A stretch of 64,000 nucleotides of DNA from Salinibacterium sp. (GCA_015234465.1 JADGNA010000008.1:1054001-1118000), one strand, 5' to 3'. Positions 1-9,107 are shown, counted from the first letter of the stretch. A program made the numbers and translations. The notes: a model not told the origin generated them from the sequence alone.

Positions 1-401
1 AACCAGTCGGTGTGAATCTGCTTGCCGGTGCGCATGTATGCGAGTACAGGTTGGTACGACAGCCCATCCGGCGCCGGAGCCAGATAGAACACGACGTCTC
101 CGCGGAGGCCGGATGACACCGCGGCGGTCAGGAGAATGCGTGGGTCCCCGAAGGTGGGGAGGGCGTCCGCGCTCCAAAGTTCCTCGCCGGTCTCAAGTTC
201 CCATGCAGCGATACGGAGCCGACCGCCGTCGTCGATGTAGGAGGCGACCATGTCGTCGCGGACGACGGGCTCGCCGACGATTGCGGCGTCGACCTCCCAA
301 AGCGGGGCGACCCGCCTGGGCTCATCTGAGGGGGCCGGCGTCGCGCATCCGGAGATTGCGAGGATGGCCAAGAGGAATGCGAGGAGGGCGACAGGTTTCA
401 C
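1..401 (-). CDS. Lipoprotein with PQQ-like repeat, partial at left edge
   Basis: A GTG start at 401 opens a frame of at least 133 codons that runs off the left edge. The first 19 residues form a classic lipoprotein signal: a Lys, a run of Leu/Ala/Ile, then the lipobox AISGC. The mature part contains WELETGEELWSA, which resembles a blade of a PQQ-like beta-propeller, so this is probably a secreted, membrane-anchored protein that binds a surface or envelope partner. No conventional Shine-Dalgarno sequence is well placed, so the exact start rests on the signal peptide. Function is unknown. It is divergent from the methyltransferase gene at 518. Confidence 0.7.
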   Translation of the reverse strand, partial: MKPVALLAFLLAILAISGCATPAPSDEPRRVAPLWEVDAAIVGEPVVRDDMVASYIDDGGRLRIAAWELETGEELWSADALPTFGDPRILLTAAVSSGLRGDVVFYLAPAPDGLSYQPVLAYMRTGKQIHTDW

Positions 402-517
402 CCTGCAGACACTGGCCGAAGTCGACACGAAGGGCCGCCGATCGCGCAGACCCTGTGGAGAACACGCTCGACTCTCGACTGGGGAGGAGACATCCGGGTT
501 CGCGGTAGCGTCGAGGG

Positions 518-1153
518 GTGACCGAGCCGAACCCCACACACGAGCTGTCGACCCATGGTGTCGGGCCGTGGCAGGGAGAGTGGCCCACCGAAGAGCACTA
601 CGACCCCGAGCTGCTCGAGCGCGGCGACACCCGAAACGTCATCGACCGCTACCGCTATTGGCGCATGGAGGCGATCGTCGCCGACCTGGACGAGCACCGG
701 CATCCGTTCCATGTGGCGATCGAGAACTGGCAGCACGACATGAACATCGGGTCGATCGTGCGCAGCGCCAACGCCTTCGCCGCCGACACCGTGCACATCA
801 TCGGCCGCCGCCGCTGGAACAAGCGCGGCGCCATGGTCACCGACCGCTACCAGCACGTCCTGCATCACGAGGATGTCGCATCCTTCGTCGACTGGGCCCG
901 CGGCGAGGGCCTGCCGATCATCGCGATCGACAACGTCGAGGGCAGCGTCATCATCGAGACCTTCGACCTGCCGGAGCGCTGCGTATTGCTGTTCGGGCAG
1001 GAAGGGCCGGGCCTGTCGGAGCCCGCGATCGAGGCAGCGGATGCCGTGGTCGAGATCTCGCAGTTCGGCTCGACTCGGTCGATCAACGCGTCGGCTGCGG
1101 CCGCCGTCGCGATGCACGCGTGGGTGATGCAGCACGTTGAGTTCCCCGGCTGA
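518..1153 (+). CDS. SPOUT (TrmH/SpoU) family RNA methyltransferase
   Basis: This 211-residue protein has all three SpoU motifs in order: NIGSIVRSANAF near residue 75 (motif 1, catalytic Arg and Asn), LLFGQEGPGLSEPAI near 150 (motif 2) and ISQFGSTRSINASAAAAVA near 180 (motif 3), which together make the knotted SAM-binding site. The family 2'-O-methylates ribose in tRNA or rRNA, and the target cannot be told from sequence. It lacks the N-terminal L30-like substrate domain of larger RlmB-type enzymes and carries about 65 residues of its own N-terminal extension. The start is GTG with a purine-rich GAGGG immediately before it. A family-1 palindrome begins one base after the stop. Confidence 0.88.
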   Translation: MTEPNPTHELSTHGVGPWQGEWPTEEHYDPELLERGDTRNVIDRYRYWRMEAIVADLDEHRHPFHVAIENWQHDMNIGSIVRSANAFAADTVHIIGRRRWNKRGAMVTDRYQHVLHHEDVASFVDWARGEGLPIIAIDNVEGSVIIETFDLPERCVLLFGQEGPGLSEPAIEAADAVVEISQFGSTRSINASAAAAVAMHAWVMQHVEFPG

Positions 1154-1154
1154 C

Positions 1155-1218
1155 TTTCCCAACTCAGGAGTGTCTGGCCGGGCCGACCGTCACGGCACCT
1201 GACTCCTGAGTTATGAAA
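1155..1218. repeat. Family-1 palindromic repeat, copy a
   Basis: Two 17-base arms (around AACTCAGGAGT and its complement) pair with two mismatches across a loop of about 30 bases. The unit lies between the convergent methyltransferase and selO genes, where it could also end transcription from both sides. The same half-unit recurs near 8658, 25035, 58430 and 62234. Confidence 0.85.
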
Positions 1219-1225
1219 GCTGGGC

Positions 1226-2668
1226 TTAGGTGCCGCAGAAGGTCTGGTAGGTGCCGAAGTCGTCGGCGCCGGGGGCCGCATAGTGCTCGAGCCCGGCGCG
1301 CTCCGTGTAGGGATCGGACACTGCAGCGAGGAGACCTTCCAGGGCCGCGAGGTCGCCGTCGGTCGCCGCGGCCAAAGCCTGCTCGACCAAATGATTGCGG
1401 GGGATGTAGAGCGGGTTGACCCGGCGCATGAGCTCGGCATCGGGCCCGAGCATCCGCCACTGCTCCACCCAGGCGTCGAAGGCCGTGGGGTCGAGGAAGA
1501 GCTCGCGCGCCGGCCCGACATCACCGCTGGCGGCGGCGCCGAGGCGGCGGAAGAACGAGGTGTACTCCACCCGGTGCGCGCCCAGGATGCCGTGGAGTTC
1601 CGCAACGAGCGGCGTCGGCTCGCTGAGTCCCAGCTTCTGCAGCATGCCCGCCTCCCACGCGGCCGTGTACTCGCCGCGGAACGCGCCGAGCGCCTCGACG
1701 GCGAGCTCGATCGCGCGCTCCTCCTCCTCGTGGAAGAGCGGCAACAGCGCCTCGGCGAAGCGGGCGAGGTTCCACTCGCCGATCGCCGGCTGGTTGCCGT
1801 AGGCGTAGCGGCCCTGCTGGTCGATCGAGCTGTAGACGGTCGCGGGGTCGTACGCCCCCATGAATGCGCACGGGCCGAAGTCGATGCTCTCGCCCGAGAT
1901 GGTCATGTTGTCGGTGTTCATGACGCCGTGGATGAAGCCCACGAGCATCCACCGGGCGATGAGCGAGGCTTGCGCCGACACGACGGCGCGATAGAGGGCG
2001 AGGTACGGATGCTCGGCGCTCGCCGCATCGGGATAGTGCCGGCTGATCGCGTGGTCGGCGAGGCGCCGCAGCAGCTCGGTGTCGCCCGTGCCACGCGCGT
2101 ACTGGAAGCTGCCGACGCGCAGGTGGCTGCTCGCGACGCGGGCGAGCACGGCGCCGGGGAGCACGGTCTCGCGTTGCACTGGGCGGCCCGTCGCGACGAC
2201 CGCGAGCGAGCGGGTCGTGGGGATGCCGAGCCCGTGCATGGCCTCGCTGATGATGTACTCGCGCAGCATCGGGCCGACGGCGGCGCGGCCGTCGCCGCCG
2301 CGCGCGAACGGTGTGCGACCCGAACCCTTGAGGTGCAGGTCGAGGAGCCGGCCGTCGACCTCGAGTTCGCCCAGGAGCAGCGCCCGCCCGTCTCCCAGCC
2401 GGGGCGAGTAGCCGCCGAACTGGTGGCCCGCGTAGGCCTGCGCGACCGGGGTGGCTCCCTCCGGCACATGGTTGCCCACCAGCATCCGGAGCCATTCAAT
2501 GCTCCGCAACTCCTCCGGGTCGAGGCCGAGCTCGGCGGCGAGGGGTTCGTTGAGCGCGAGCATCCGCGGTTCCGGGGCCTCCTCGGCCTGCCATTCGATG
2601 GCCATCTCGGGCAGTTCGCGGGCGAAGCGGTTGCCGAGTGCGATGTTCAACTGCGTGGTGGCGCTCAT
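1226..2668 (-). CDS. selO: SelO (YdiU) family protein adenylyltransferase
   Basis: The 480 residues match SelO/YdiU proteins over their length. SelO is a kinase-fold enzyme that binds ATP in a flipped orientation and transfers AMP to Ser, Thr or Tyr of client proteins, with a role in redox homeostasis in E. coli. Visible family blocks include [19 protein letters not shown] (about residue 78), [18 protein letters not shown] (about 112), the catalytic-loop and metal region [19 protein letters not shown] (about 245) and the C-terminal end TFCGT. The Cys three residues from the end occupies the site that is selenocysteine in eukaryotic SelO. It is a single gene convergent with the methyltransferase and divergent from the oxidoreductase at 2729. 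Confidence 0.93.
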   Translation of the reverse strand: MSATTQLNIALGNRFARELPEMAIEWQAEEAPEPRMLALNEPLAAELGLDPEELRSIEWLRMLVGNHVPEGATPVAQAYAGHQFGGYSPRLGDGRALLLGELEVDGRLLDLHLKGSGRTPFARGGDGRAAVGPMLREYIISEAMHGLGIPTTRSLAVVATGRPVQRETVLPGAVLARVASSHLRVGSFQYARGTGDTELLRRLADHAISRHYPDAASAEHPYLALYRAVVSAQASLIARWMLVGFIHGVMNTDNMTISGESIDFGPCAFMGAYDPATVYSSIDQQGRYAYGNQPAIGEWNLARFAEALLPLFHEEEERAIELAVEALGAFRGEYTAAWEAGMLQKLGLSEPTPLVAELHGILGAHRVEYTSFFRRLGAAASGDVGPARELFLDPTAFDAWVEQWRMLGPDAELMRRVNPLYIPRNHLVEQALAAATDGDLAALEGLLAAVSDPYTERAGLEHYAAPGADDFGTYQTFCGT

Positions 2669-2728
2669 GCGTGCGACGATACGCCGCGATGGTGACCTCC
2701 CGCTGGGTGCGGGACTAGGGTGACGAGC

Positions 2729-3985
2729 ATGCGAAGCGTGATCGTTGTTGGGGCGGGGATCGTCGGCCTGAGCACAGCCTGGTTCCTGCAGGAGCGCGGG
2801 GTCGAGGTCACGGTCGTCGACCGGGGCGAGGTTGGACTCGGTGCCTCGTGGGGGAACGCGGGCTGGATCGCCCCGGCCCTGACGCTGCCGCTGCCGGAAC
2901 CCGCGATCTTCCGTTACGGCGTCAAGGCCGTCGTGAGCCCGAGTTCACCCGTGTACGTGCCCCTCGCGGCCGACGCGAAGCTGTTGCGCTTCCTCGCGGG
3001 CTTCGCCTGGCACTCCACCCCGCGCAAGTGGCGGGCCAACATGGAGACCTTCGCCGAGATCAACAAGTGGAGCGTCGACTCCTTCGACGTGCTCGCTGAC
3101 GGAGGCGTCGAGGACCGCACGATCACCGCCGATCCGTTCCTCACCGGGTTCACGAGCGAACGCGACCGCCAAGGCCTTCGGCACGAGTTCGCCGAGATCG
3201 AGAAGCGCGGCGGCGAGGTCGACTACGAGCTCATCTCGGGCGAGGAGCTGCGTGCGCTCGAGCCGGCCATCAGCGCGGAGGTGACCCACGGCATCCGTAT
3301 CGCGGGGCAGCGCTACATCAACCCGCCCCTCTTCGTACGTTCGCTCGCCGCCGCCGTCGAGGCGCGCGGCGGCACCATCATCACCTCAACCACCGTGACG
3401 GATGTCACGGACACCGGTTCGCACGTCTCTGTCGAGGTCGACCAGCCACAGGCCGGCGGCGCATCGCCGTGGGAGCTCCAGGCCGACGCCGTCGTGATCG
3501 CGAGCGGCACGTGGCTCGGCGCGCTCACGGGCCGCTACGGCGTGCGGCAGGTTGTGCAGGCAGGGCGTGGGTACAGCTTCAGCGTGCGCCCGGACGCCGT
3601 GCCGGAGCATCCGATCTACTTCCCCGCACAGCGGGTCGCGTGTACGCCCCTCGGCGATCGCCTGCGGGTCGGCGGCATGATGGAGTTCCGACCCGCGGAC
3701 GCCGCGCCCGACCCGCGTCGCATCACGACGCTCGTCGAGGCGGCCCGGCCGCTGTTCGAGGGCGTCGACTGGGACGCCCGTGAGGACGAGTGGGTCGGCT
3801 CGCGTCCCTGCACGGCAGACGGCCTGCCGCTCATGGGCGAGACGCGCTCGGCGCGGGTGCACGTTGCCGGCGGGCATGGCATGTGGGGCGTGACCCTGGG
3901 CCCGCTCACGGGGAGGATCGTCGCGGATGCGATGACAGGCGGGCCGCGGCATCCGCTGCTGGATGCCTTTGATCCGCTGCGCTAG
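2729..3985 (+). CDS. FAD-dependent DadA-like D-amino-acid dehydrogenase/oxidase
   Basis: The protein of 418 residues begins with a dinucleotide-binding strand and loop, [17 protein letters not shown], and ends with the [19 protein letters not shown] block that closes the FAD site in the DAO/DadA family. Such enzymes oxidise D-amino acids (or glycine or sarcosine) to the imino acid and pass electrons to the quinone pool or oxygen. I chose ATG 2729 because AGGG lies about nine bases upstream and the FAD motif then starts at residue 3; a GTG nine bases earlier is possible. Substrate is not assignable. Its TAG stop overlaps that of the convergent gene at 3982. Confidence 0.82.
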   Translation: MRSVIVVGAGIVGLSTAWFLQERGVEVTVVDRGEVGLGASWGNAGWIAPALTLPLPEPAIFRYGVKAVVSPSSPVYVPLAADAKLLRFLAGFAWHSTPRKWRANMETFAEINKWSVDSFDVLADGGVEDRTITADPFLTGFTSERDRQGLRHEFAEIEKRGGEVDYELISGEELRALEPAISAEVTHGIRIAGQRYINPPLFVRSLAAAVEARGGTIITSTTVTDVTDTGSHVSVEVDQPQAGGASPWELQADAVVIASGTWLGALTGRYGVRQVVQAGRGYSFSVRPDAVPEHPIYFPAQRVACTPLGDRLRVGGMMEFRPADAAPDPRRITTLVEAARPLFEGVDWDAREDEWVGSRPCTADGLPLMGETRSARVHVAGGHGMWGVTLGPLTGRIVADAMTGGPRHPLLDAFDPLR

Positions 3986-4302
3986 CTGGCGCCCTCATCG
4001 GATGCGCCGGGATAGAGGTCGCTGTTCTCCTCGACCGTGCGACGCCCGAGGTCGGTGAGAACAAGGGAGTCGTCCACCGTCTCCACCATGCCGGCGCTCA
4101 GCAGCATCGTCACGGTTCGCGGGTTGAGGGTCGAACGCGCGGGGTCGGCGAGGATTGCGAAGGGGGGCCGTTCTGGTGTCCTTGGCTGCCAGACATCGAG
4201 TCCCCAGCGGTGGATCTGCGCGAGCGTGAAGACCGATGCGATCGACAGCTGCGAGGTGGAGCGGATGCGGCGGCGCGTGTTGAGCAGGTTGGGCGCGGGC
4301 AT
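3982..4302 (-). CDS. Small hypothetical protein, possible winged-helix
   Basis: This 106-residue frame from ATG 4302 is not a family I recognise. The C-terminal half (LNPRTVTMLLSAGMVETVD followed by a short strand-like VLTDLGRRTVEE) has the rhythm of a winged-helix: helix, turn, recognition helix, beta wing. AGGAA lies about 13 bases before the start, which is on the far side of normal. A 17-base perfect palindrome at 4420-4436 sits upstream, so a small autoregulating DNA-binding protein is plausible but unproven. The reading frame could continue further upstream to 4398, but those residues are low-complexity Arg/Pro and look non-coding. Confidence 0.45.
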   Translation of the reverse strand: MPAPNLLNTRRRIRSTSQLSIASVFTLAQIHRWGLDVWQPRTPERPPFAILADPARSTLNPRTVTMLLSAGMVETVDDSLVLTDLGRRTVEENSDLYPGASDEGAS

Positions 4303-4419
4303 GGCGGTGCGTGAGTTCCTCTCGCGGGGTGCGGCCCGGGGGCGGCCGCCGCTTGTCGGTAGAAGTGCCGACACCGGATGTACCCCGATATAACACACAA
4401 TAGCAGTTTGGCGTGCAGT

Positions 4420-4436
4420 ACATACCGCTGGTATGT
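4420..4436. promoter_or_regulatory. Perfect palindrome ACATACC-GCT-GGTATGT
   Basis: Seven-base arms pair perfectly about a three-base centre in an unusually AT-rich patch (roughly 4388-4440) between two leftward genes. The size and symmetry fit a dimeric repressor site for the gene ending at 3982, about 120 bases from its start. Confidence 0.45.
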
Positions 4437-4528
4437 GCCTTGTTCATGGGGTGGCGGCAAAGGCGCGGCTGGCGGCGTCTAGCCAGGCGTACCCCGTTTG
4501 CGCAGAGAAGCAGGTTCTGGCAGAAGGT

Positions 4529-5287
4529 TCAGGCGGCGATGGCCGCGCGGCGCCCGTCGAGGTCGTCGATGCGCAGCTGGAGGGTGCGGCGGTTGACCGT
4601 CAGCACGGTGCGCTCGGGGATGGCCCGCCATCCCTCGCGCTCCCAGCCGCTTGAGGCGACCGTGAAGAGTCCATCGCGCTCGAGGTAGGAGAGCGCGTAG
4701 TAGTCGGCGCCGACGAAGGCGGGCGCCTTCACGTGCTCGTCGGCGACGATGATGAGTTCGTCGGGCGTGAGGAGGAGCGCGTTGATGCTCGCCTCGACCG
4801 CAACCTCGCTAAGGCGTGCGGCGACCGTGCGCACGGCGTCGACTGGGGACGACCGGCGCAGTTCAGAGACGAGCGCGAGCATGTAGCGCTCGCTGTCGGT
4901 GTCGCCCTGGATGCCACGGCGCAGGTCGGCGTCGATGACCTGCTCGATCGCGGCGATCTCGCGGATCGAGCCGTTGTGGGCGAACGACAGGTCGCCGTGC
5001 ACGAAGGGGTGTGTGTTGCGATCCGCGACGGGCAGGTCGAGCGTCGCGGCCCTCAGGTGCGTGATGGCACTCGAAACGGGCACGGAGGTCGCGGCCCGAT
5101 AGTGGGCGCTGCTGTGAGCCGCCTCGGCAGCCCGGGTGATCGTGCGCTTGCCCGCGTGCTCGGCGGCCACGCCCCAGCCGTCGCCGTGGAGGCCAGCCGA
5201 GAGGGCGGTGAAGGCGTTGAAGTCGGCGCCAAGGGCATCCGGAATCGTCGTCTCATCGCGAGACACGAGTCCAAGGAGGCGGCACAT
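4529..5287 (-). CDS. Class II glutamine amidotransferase domain protein
   Basis: The start is set at ATG 5287 because the protein then begins MCRLLGLVS, leaving Cys2 as the N-terminal nucleophile after Met removal, as the Ntn-type amidotransferase mechanism requires. Further glutaminase blocks are LHGDGWGVA (about residue 35), THLRAAT (about 80), NTHPF and FAHNGSI (about 100). At 252 residues it is a stand-alone domain of the YafJ/EgtC type without a synthetase partner nearby. It should hydrolyse glutamine or a gamma-glutamyl amide; ergothioneine-type activity is not supported because no other egt gene is present. Confidence 0.85.
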   Translation of the reverse strand: MCRLLGLVSRDETTIPDALGADFNAFTALSAGLHGDGWGVAAEHAGKRTITRAAEAAHSSAHYRAATSVPVSSAITHLRAATLDLPVADRNTHPFVHGDLSFAHNGSIREIAAIEQVIDADLRRGIQGDTDSERYMLALVSELRRSSPVDAVRTVAARLSEVAVEASINALLLTPDELIIVADEHVKAPAFVGADYYALSYLERDGLFTVASSGWEREGWRAIPERTVLTVNRRTLQLRIDDLDGRRAAIAA

Positions 5288-5402
5288 GGTTATCACCGTA
5301 TGCAGCCGTGACCGGGTGCCCAAGTCGCGCCGTCATGCTCCGTAATACAGGTCAGGGCTGAGGCATCCACAGCCTTTCTAGGCCGCTGTGAGCCGGAGCG
5401 GG

Positions 5403-5408
5403 TAGAAT
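5403..5408 (+). promoter_or_regulatory. Candidate purA -10 element TAGAAT
   Basis: A good actinobacterial -10 hexamer lies 35 bases before the purA start in the 156-base gap after the divergent amidotransferase gene. I see no convincing -35. Confidence 0.4.
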
Positions 5409-5443
5409 CGGGTGTCATCCCCCTCCATTTCTAAGGATTTCGC

Positions 5444-6730
5444 ATGCCCGCAATCGTGCTCATCGGTGCCCAGTGGGGCGACGAAGGTAAAGGCAAGGCG
5501 ACCGACCACCTCGGCGACCGGGTCGACTACGTCGTCAAGTTCAACGGTGGCAACAACGCTGGCCACACGGTCGTGGTCGGCGACGAGAAGTATGCGCTGC
5601 ACCTGCTGCCGTCCGGCATCCTCTCGCCCGGCGTCGTGCCGGTCATCGCCAACGGTGTCGTCGTCGACATCGAGGTGCTCTTCGAGGAGCTCGACGCGCT
5701 CGCCGCACGAGGGGTGGATGTCTCGCGCCTCCGCGTGAGCGCCAATGCCCACGTCATCACTCACTACCACCGCACGCTCGACAAGGTCACGGAGCGCTTC
5801 CTCGGCAAGCGCCAGATCGGCACGACCGGGCGCGGCATCGGCCCGACGTATGCCGACAAGATCAACCGCGTCGGCATCCGCATCCAGGACCTCTTCGACG
5901 AGAACATCCTGCGCCAGAAGATCGAGGGCGCCCTCCACCAGAAGAACCACCTGCTGGTGAAGATCTACAACCGTCGCGCCATCGAGGTCGACGAGATCAT
6001 GCAGGAGCTGCTGCAGTTCGCCGAGCGCCTGCGCCCCATGGTCGACGACACCGCGCTGCTGCTGCACCGTGCCCTCGACGAGGGCAAGACCGTGCTGTTC
6101 GAGGCAGGCCAGGCGACGATGCTGGATGTCGACCACGGCACCTACCCCTTCGTCACCTCCTCGAACGCGACCTCCGGTGGGGCCGCGACAGGCTCGGGCG
6201 TTGCGCCCAACCGTTTCGAGCGGGTCATCGGCGTCGTCAAGGCATACACGACACGCGTGGGTTCCGGCCCGTTCCCGACCGAGCTGTTCGACGAGTCGGG
6301 CGACTTCCTGCGCAACAACGGCGGCGAGTTCGGCACCACGACCGGCCGCCCGCGCCGCTGTGGCTGGTACGACGCCCCCATCGCGCGCTACTCGGCCCGC
6401 ATCAACGGTGTCACCGACTTCGTGCTCACCAAGCTCGACGTGCTCACTGGCCTCGAGACGATCCCCGTCTGTGTCGCCTACGAGGTCGACGGTGTGCGGG
6501 TCGACGAGATGCCTGTCTCGCAGTCGGACTTCCATCACGCGGAGCCCATCTACGAGGAGTTCCCCGGCTGGTCGGAAGACATCACGGGTGCGCGCCGCTT
6601 CGAAGACCTGCCGAAGAACGCGCAGGACTACGTGATCGCGCTCGAGAAGATGAGCGGCTCGCGCATCTCGCTCATCGGCGTCGGTCCCGGCCGCGACGAG
6701 ATCGTCGTGCGCCACAGCCTCACGGACTGA
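5444..6730 (+). CDS. purA: Adenylosuccinate synthetase
   Basis: The 428-residue protein is full length for PurA, which joins IMP and aspartate at the expense of GTP in the first step from IMP to AMP. The GTP P-loop [11 protein letters not shown] lies at residues 8-18, the IMP-binding block [13 protein letters not shown] near 127 and [13 protein letters not shown] near 303. The ribosome site AAGGA stands six bases before ATG 5444. It is transcribed alone; no other purine gene adjoins. This is a chromosomal housekeeping marker that anchors the left side of the window. Confidence 0.99.
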   Translation: MPAIVLIGAQWGDEGKGKATDHLGDRVDYVVKFNGGNNAGHTVVVGDEKYALHLLPSGILSPGVVPVIANGVVVDIEVLFEELDALAARGVDVSRLRVSANAHVITHYHRTLDKVTERFLGKRQIGTTGRGIGPTYADKINRVGIRIQDLFDENILRQKIEGALHQKNHLLVKIYNRRAIEVDEIMQELLQFAERLRPMVDDTALLLHRALDEGKTVLFEAGQATMLDVDHGTYPFVTSSNATSGGAATGSGVAPNRFERVIGVVKAYTTRVGSGPFPTELFDESGDFLRNNGGEFGTTTGRPRRCGWYDAPIARYSARINGVTDFVLTKLDVLTGLETIPVCVAYEVDGVRVDEMPVSQSDFHHAEPIYEEFPGWSEDITGARRFEDLPKNAQDYVIALEKMSGSRISLIGVGPGRDEIVVRHSLTD

Positions 6731-6767
6731 GCGGCGCTACGGTCCGCCGCCAGGCATACGCACTGTT

Positions 6768-6831
6768 GCGCTACAGTTTCCGTCCCCCGCTACTGCAATC
6801 CCTGTAGCGCGGGACGGAAAGTGTAGCGCTG
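6768..6831. repeat. Long imperfect palindrome after purA
   Basis: Twenty-six-base arms (GCGCTACAGTTTCCGTCCC and its partner) pair with two mismatches around a loop near TGCAATCCCT. No T-run follows, so it is not a textbook terminator, although it lies between convergent purA and the gene at 6871. It differs from repeat families 1 and 2. Confidence 0.8.
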
Positions 6832-6870
6832 AGCGGACCGCTTGGCGCGTGGCCGCGGCATCCGCTCGCG

Positions 6871-7479
6871 TTAGACCGTCGTGAAGCCGGGCGGCAGCTG
6901 CGCGCGGCCAGTGAGCGCCATGAGCAGGGTCACGCCCTGGCCCTTGTGCGCCGCGGTGCCCGCGAGGAGGCTCACAGCTGTCGCGATGCCTGCCGCAGGC
7001 GGCGTGTAGTCGGCGCCGATGGCCCGGGCGAGGTCGATCGAGTGCACGACCAACTCGACGACACGGGTGCGCAGGTACTGGTCGAGCAGGATGCCCATGC
7101 CACCGATGGACACGATGCGGTCGTCGGGCTGTGCCGCGATGAGCGTGCGCGTGCGGGAGAGCGCCTCCGAGACCTGCGCCACGGGGTCGGCGCCCAGCCA
7201 GGCGCCCGCTTCGACACCGCGGGCCTCGATCGAGGCGTGGTCGGTGAACTGCTCGAGCACCTCGTTGTAGTAGTCCTCGGCCGAGGGGATGGTGACGGCG
7301 CCGGGTTCGTCCTGCCCGAGGTAGCTCTCCACCGTGAGGATGGCGCGGGCCGTGTGGCCGGCCAGGCTGCGCACCGTCCACGCCCCTAGGGCAGGCTGCT
7401 CCCACTGCTCGTCGCGAACGCGACCGAGCAGTTGCACGAACGATTCTGAGGCGTCGAGAAAGAGGGTCGTGTTGCTCAC
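6871..7479 (-). CDS. Maleylpyruvate isomerase-family mycothiol-dependent protein
   Basis: The 202 residues start with the mycothiol-dependent metalloenzyme N-terminal four-helix domain (DinB-like): SFVQLLGRVRDEQWEQPALGAWTVRSLAGH, in which the final His is the first metal ligand, and a later VVELVVHSIDLARAIG supplying the usual second His. The family includes maleylpyruvate isomerases of the gentisate pathway but also many proteins of other or unknown use. Because gentisate dioxygenase is encoded at 26066 in this window, a role as its isomerase is possible, yet this gene is 18 kb away and lacks the shared operator, so the specific function is not supported. Confidence 0.7.
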   Translation of the reverse strand: MSNTTLFLDASESFVQLLGRVRDEQWEQPALGAWTVRSLAGHTARAILTVESYLGQDEPGAVTIPSAEDYYNEVLEQFTDHASIEARGVEAGAWLGADPVAQVSEALSRTRTLIAAQPDDRIVSIGGMGILLDQYLRTRVVELVVHSIDLARAIGADYTPPAAGIATAVSLLAGTAAHKGQGVTLLMALTGRAQLPPGFTTV

Positions 7480-7517
7480 GCGTCCATAGTTGCACTTCCC
7501 GTGACAGACTGCATTTC

Positions 7518-8159
7518 ATGCCCGCCTCCAGACCCGCCGCGTCGGCCTTTGGTGGCCGTTTCGTTACGCTCCGACCTCTTGGCGAGGCGGACTTCGGTGC
7601 CCTCTTCGACGTGATCGGGCATCCGGAGGTCTTTGCCGGCGGCTACGGCGGGGGCGCTGCCGCCCTGCGCGACGACCGCGATGCGTTCGCGGAGTGGCTG
7701 CGCGGCTACCTGCCGTGGGAGACGGGCCTCTCCTTCGGGGTCTGCCTGCGCGGCGGCCCGCACGACGGCGAGCTCGTCGGCACGACCTCGCTCGCCGACC
7801 TCGACCTGGCGCACGAGGGCGCCCACATCGGGTGGACGGCCTACGACCCGCGCGTCTGGGGTTCTGTCGTCAACGCCGAGGCGAAGCTCCTGCTGCTGTC
7901 GCTCGCGTTCGAGCACGGCTTCAGCCGGGTGCGGCTGCAGGCGGATGCCGCCAACGAGCGTTCCCGCGCCGCGATCCTGCGCCTCGGCGCCACCTTCGAG
8001 GGGGTGCTGCGGCATGACCGGCGACGGGCCGACGGCTCGTGGCGCGACACGGCCGTGTACTCCGTGCTCGTCGAGGAATGGCCCCGGGTGAAGGCCGGCC
8101 TTGAGGCTCGGCTGGAAGCTCAGGGCGAGCGACCTGTGCTCTTCCGGGGCGTGCGCTGA
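7518..8159 (+). CDS. GNAT N-acetyltransferase, RimJ/RimL type
   Basis: This 213-residue protein has the layout of the RimJ/RimL/SpeG branch: FVTLRPLGEADFGALF at the start, an acyl-CoA loop region with IGWTAYDPRVWGSVVNAEAKLLLL, and the closing RLQADAANERSRAAILRLGATFEGVLR followed by W-R-D-T-A-V-Y-S-V-L. It probably acetylates an N-terminal or side-chain amine of a protein or small molecule using acetyl-CoA. The substrate cannot be read from sequence. The ATG at 7518 has only a weak ribosome site. It is divergent from the gene at 6871, 38 bases apart. Confidence 0.85.
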   Translation: MPASRPAASAFGGRFVTLRPLGEADFGALFDVIGHPEVFAGGYGGGAAALRDDRDAFAEWLRGYLPWETGLSFGVCLRGGPHDGELVGTTSLADLDLAHEGAHIGWTAYDPRVWGSVVNAEAKLLLLSLAFEHGFSRVRLQADAANERSRAAILRLGATFEGVLRHDRRRADGSWRDTAVYSVLVEEWPRVKAGLEARLEAQGERPVLFRGVR

Positions 8160-8224
8160 GCGGAGCGTGTGAGCATACCGACGGTCGGTCGAGTGCTTCG
8201 CGTGCCGAGGCTATGGTCGGAATC

Positions 8225-8647
8225 ATGGATATCGCTTACACCGCAGTTGCACACGCGTCGGGAGGTGGCCGTGACGGCCACGTACGTTCGGATGACGACC
8301 GCATCGATTTCGAGGTTCGCCCGCCCAAGGAGATGGGTGGCTCGGGTGACGGCGTCAACCCTGAGCAGCTCTTCGCAGCCGGCTACTCCGCCTGCTTCCT
8401 GAGTGCCGTGCACGGCGCCGGCAAGCAGCTCGGCATCGACACGAAGGATGCCGCGGTGTCGGCCAGTGTCGGCATCGGCAAGAACGACAAGGGCGAGGGC
8501 TTCAACATCGCCGTCGAGCTTGACATCCACGTGCCGAACGCCGAGCAGGACCGCCGTCAGGAGCTCGTCGAGAAGGCGCACCGCCTCTGCCCGTACTCCA
8601 ACGCGACGCGCGGCAACGTCGAGGTCACCCTCACGCTCGTCGACTGA
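8225..8647 (+). CDS. ohr: Organic hydroperoxide resistance protein, OsmC/Ohr family
   Basis: At 140 residues this is the typical Ohr length. The peroxidatic Cys sits in GYSACFLSAV (about residue 59) and the resolving Cys in HRLCPYSNATRGN (about 124), the spacing expected for Ohr rather than OsmC. Ohr reduces organic peroxides in the cytoplasm using lipoylated proteins or other dithiols. ATG 8225 gives the canonical beginning MDIAYTAVAHASGGGRDG. It is often controlled by an OhrR MarR-type repressor, but none is adjacent. A perfect family-1 hairpin follows the stop by ten bases. Confidence 0.92.
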   Translation: MDIAYTAVAHASGGGRDGHVRSDDDRIDFEVRPPKEMGGSGDGVNPEQLFAAGYSACFLSAVHGAGKQLGIDTKDAAVSASVGIGKNDKGEGFNIAVELDIHVPNAEQDRRQELVEKAHRLCPYSNATRGNVEVTLTLVD

Positions 8648-8657
8648 TGGCCACGAG

Positions 8658-8715
8658 CTTTCCTAATTCAGGAACAGAGTTCCTGAATTAGGAAAGCAAG
8701 TTCCTGAATCAGGAA
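8658..8715. repeat. Family-1 palindromic repeat, copy b, perfect hairpin plus half-unit
   Basis: Eighteen-base arms (CTTTCCTAATTCAGGAAC and its exact complement) flank a three-base loop at 8658-8696. A second 15-base palindrome, TTCCTGAATCAGGAA, follows at 8701-8715 and overlaps the 3' end of the convergent gene at 8709. Confidence 0.95.
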
Positions 8716-9107
8716 TGGAAGGCCGCTGCCGCCGTCGCGATGCGCAGGTCTTCCTCCGGGTGGGCGCCGCTCACCCCGATGCCGCCGATCACGGGGTCTC
8801 CCAGCGGCACGCCACCCGGCAGCGTCGTGGGCCGGAACGCAAGTTGGTCGTCGATGTGCAGGAACAGCTCGGGGTAGTCCCCCTTGAGCTTCGCAAGCGA
8901 GTCGCTCGTGCGCTTGAAAGTCGCCGACGTCTGCGCCTTCGCCCTCGCCACCCCGAGCGTGAACCAGTTCGCGCCATCCATGCGCGCGGCGCAGACCTCG
9001 AGCCCCCGGTCGTCGACGATGACGACGCTGATGCGCTTGTCGCTCTCGCGAGCGATGCGCAGGGCCTCGTCGAGGGTGGCGCGGGCGGCCTCGAGGGTGA
9101 GTGTCAC
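8709..9107 (-). CDS. GlcG/HbpS-like heme-binding protein family
   Basis: The 132-residue protein matches the GlcG/HbpS (DUF336) family: LTLEAARATLDEALRIARE at the start, ISVVIVDDRGLEVCAARMDG, and the C-terminal GGVPLGDPVIGGIGVSGA loop. HbpS binds heme extracellularly and signals redox state, but many cytoplasmic relatives sit beside catabolic genes with unknown roles. The GTG at 9107 is preferred over upstream starts because GGAG lies eight bases before it and the family begins there. The last codons and the TGA stop fall inside a family-1 repeat half-unit, so the repeat has shaped the C-terminus. No signal peptide is visible. Confidence 0.8.
   Translation of the reverse strand: MTLTLEAARATLDEALRIARESDKRISVVIVDDRGLEVCAARMDGANWFTLGVARAKAQTSATFKRTSDSLAKLKGDYPELFLHIDDQLAFRPTTLPGGVPLGDPVIGGIGVSGAHPEEDLRIATAAAAFHS

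Noticed and set aside
6871-7479. Assignment of the mycothiol-type protein as the gentisate-pathway maleylpyruvate isomerase
   Set aside because: The family is broad, the gene is 18 kb from gentisate dioxygenase and lacks the shared operator.
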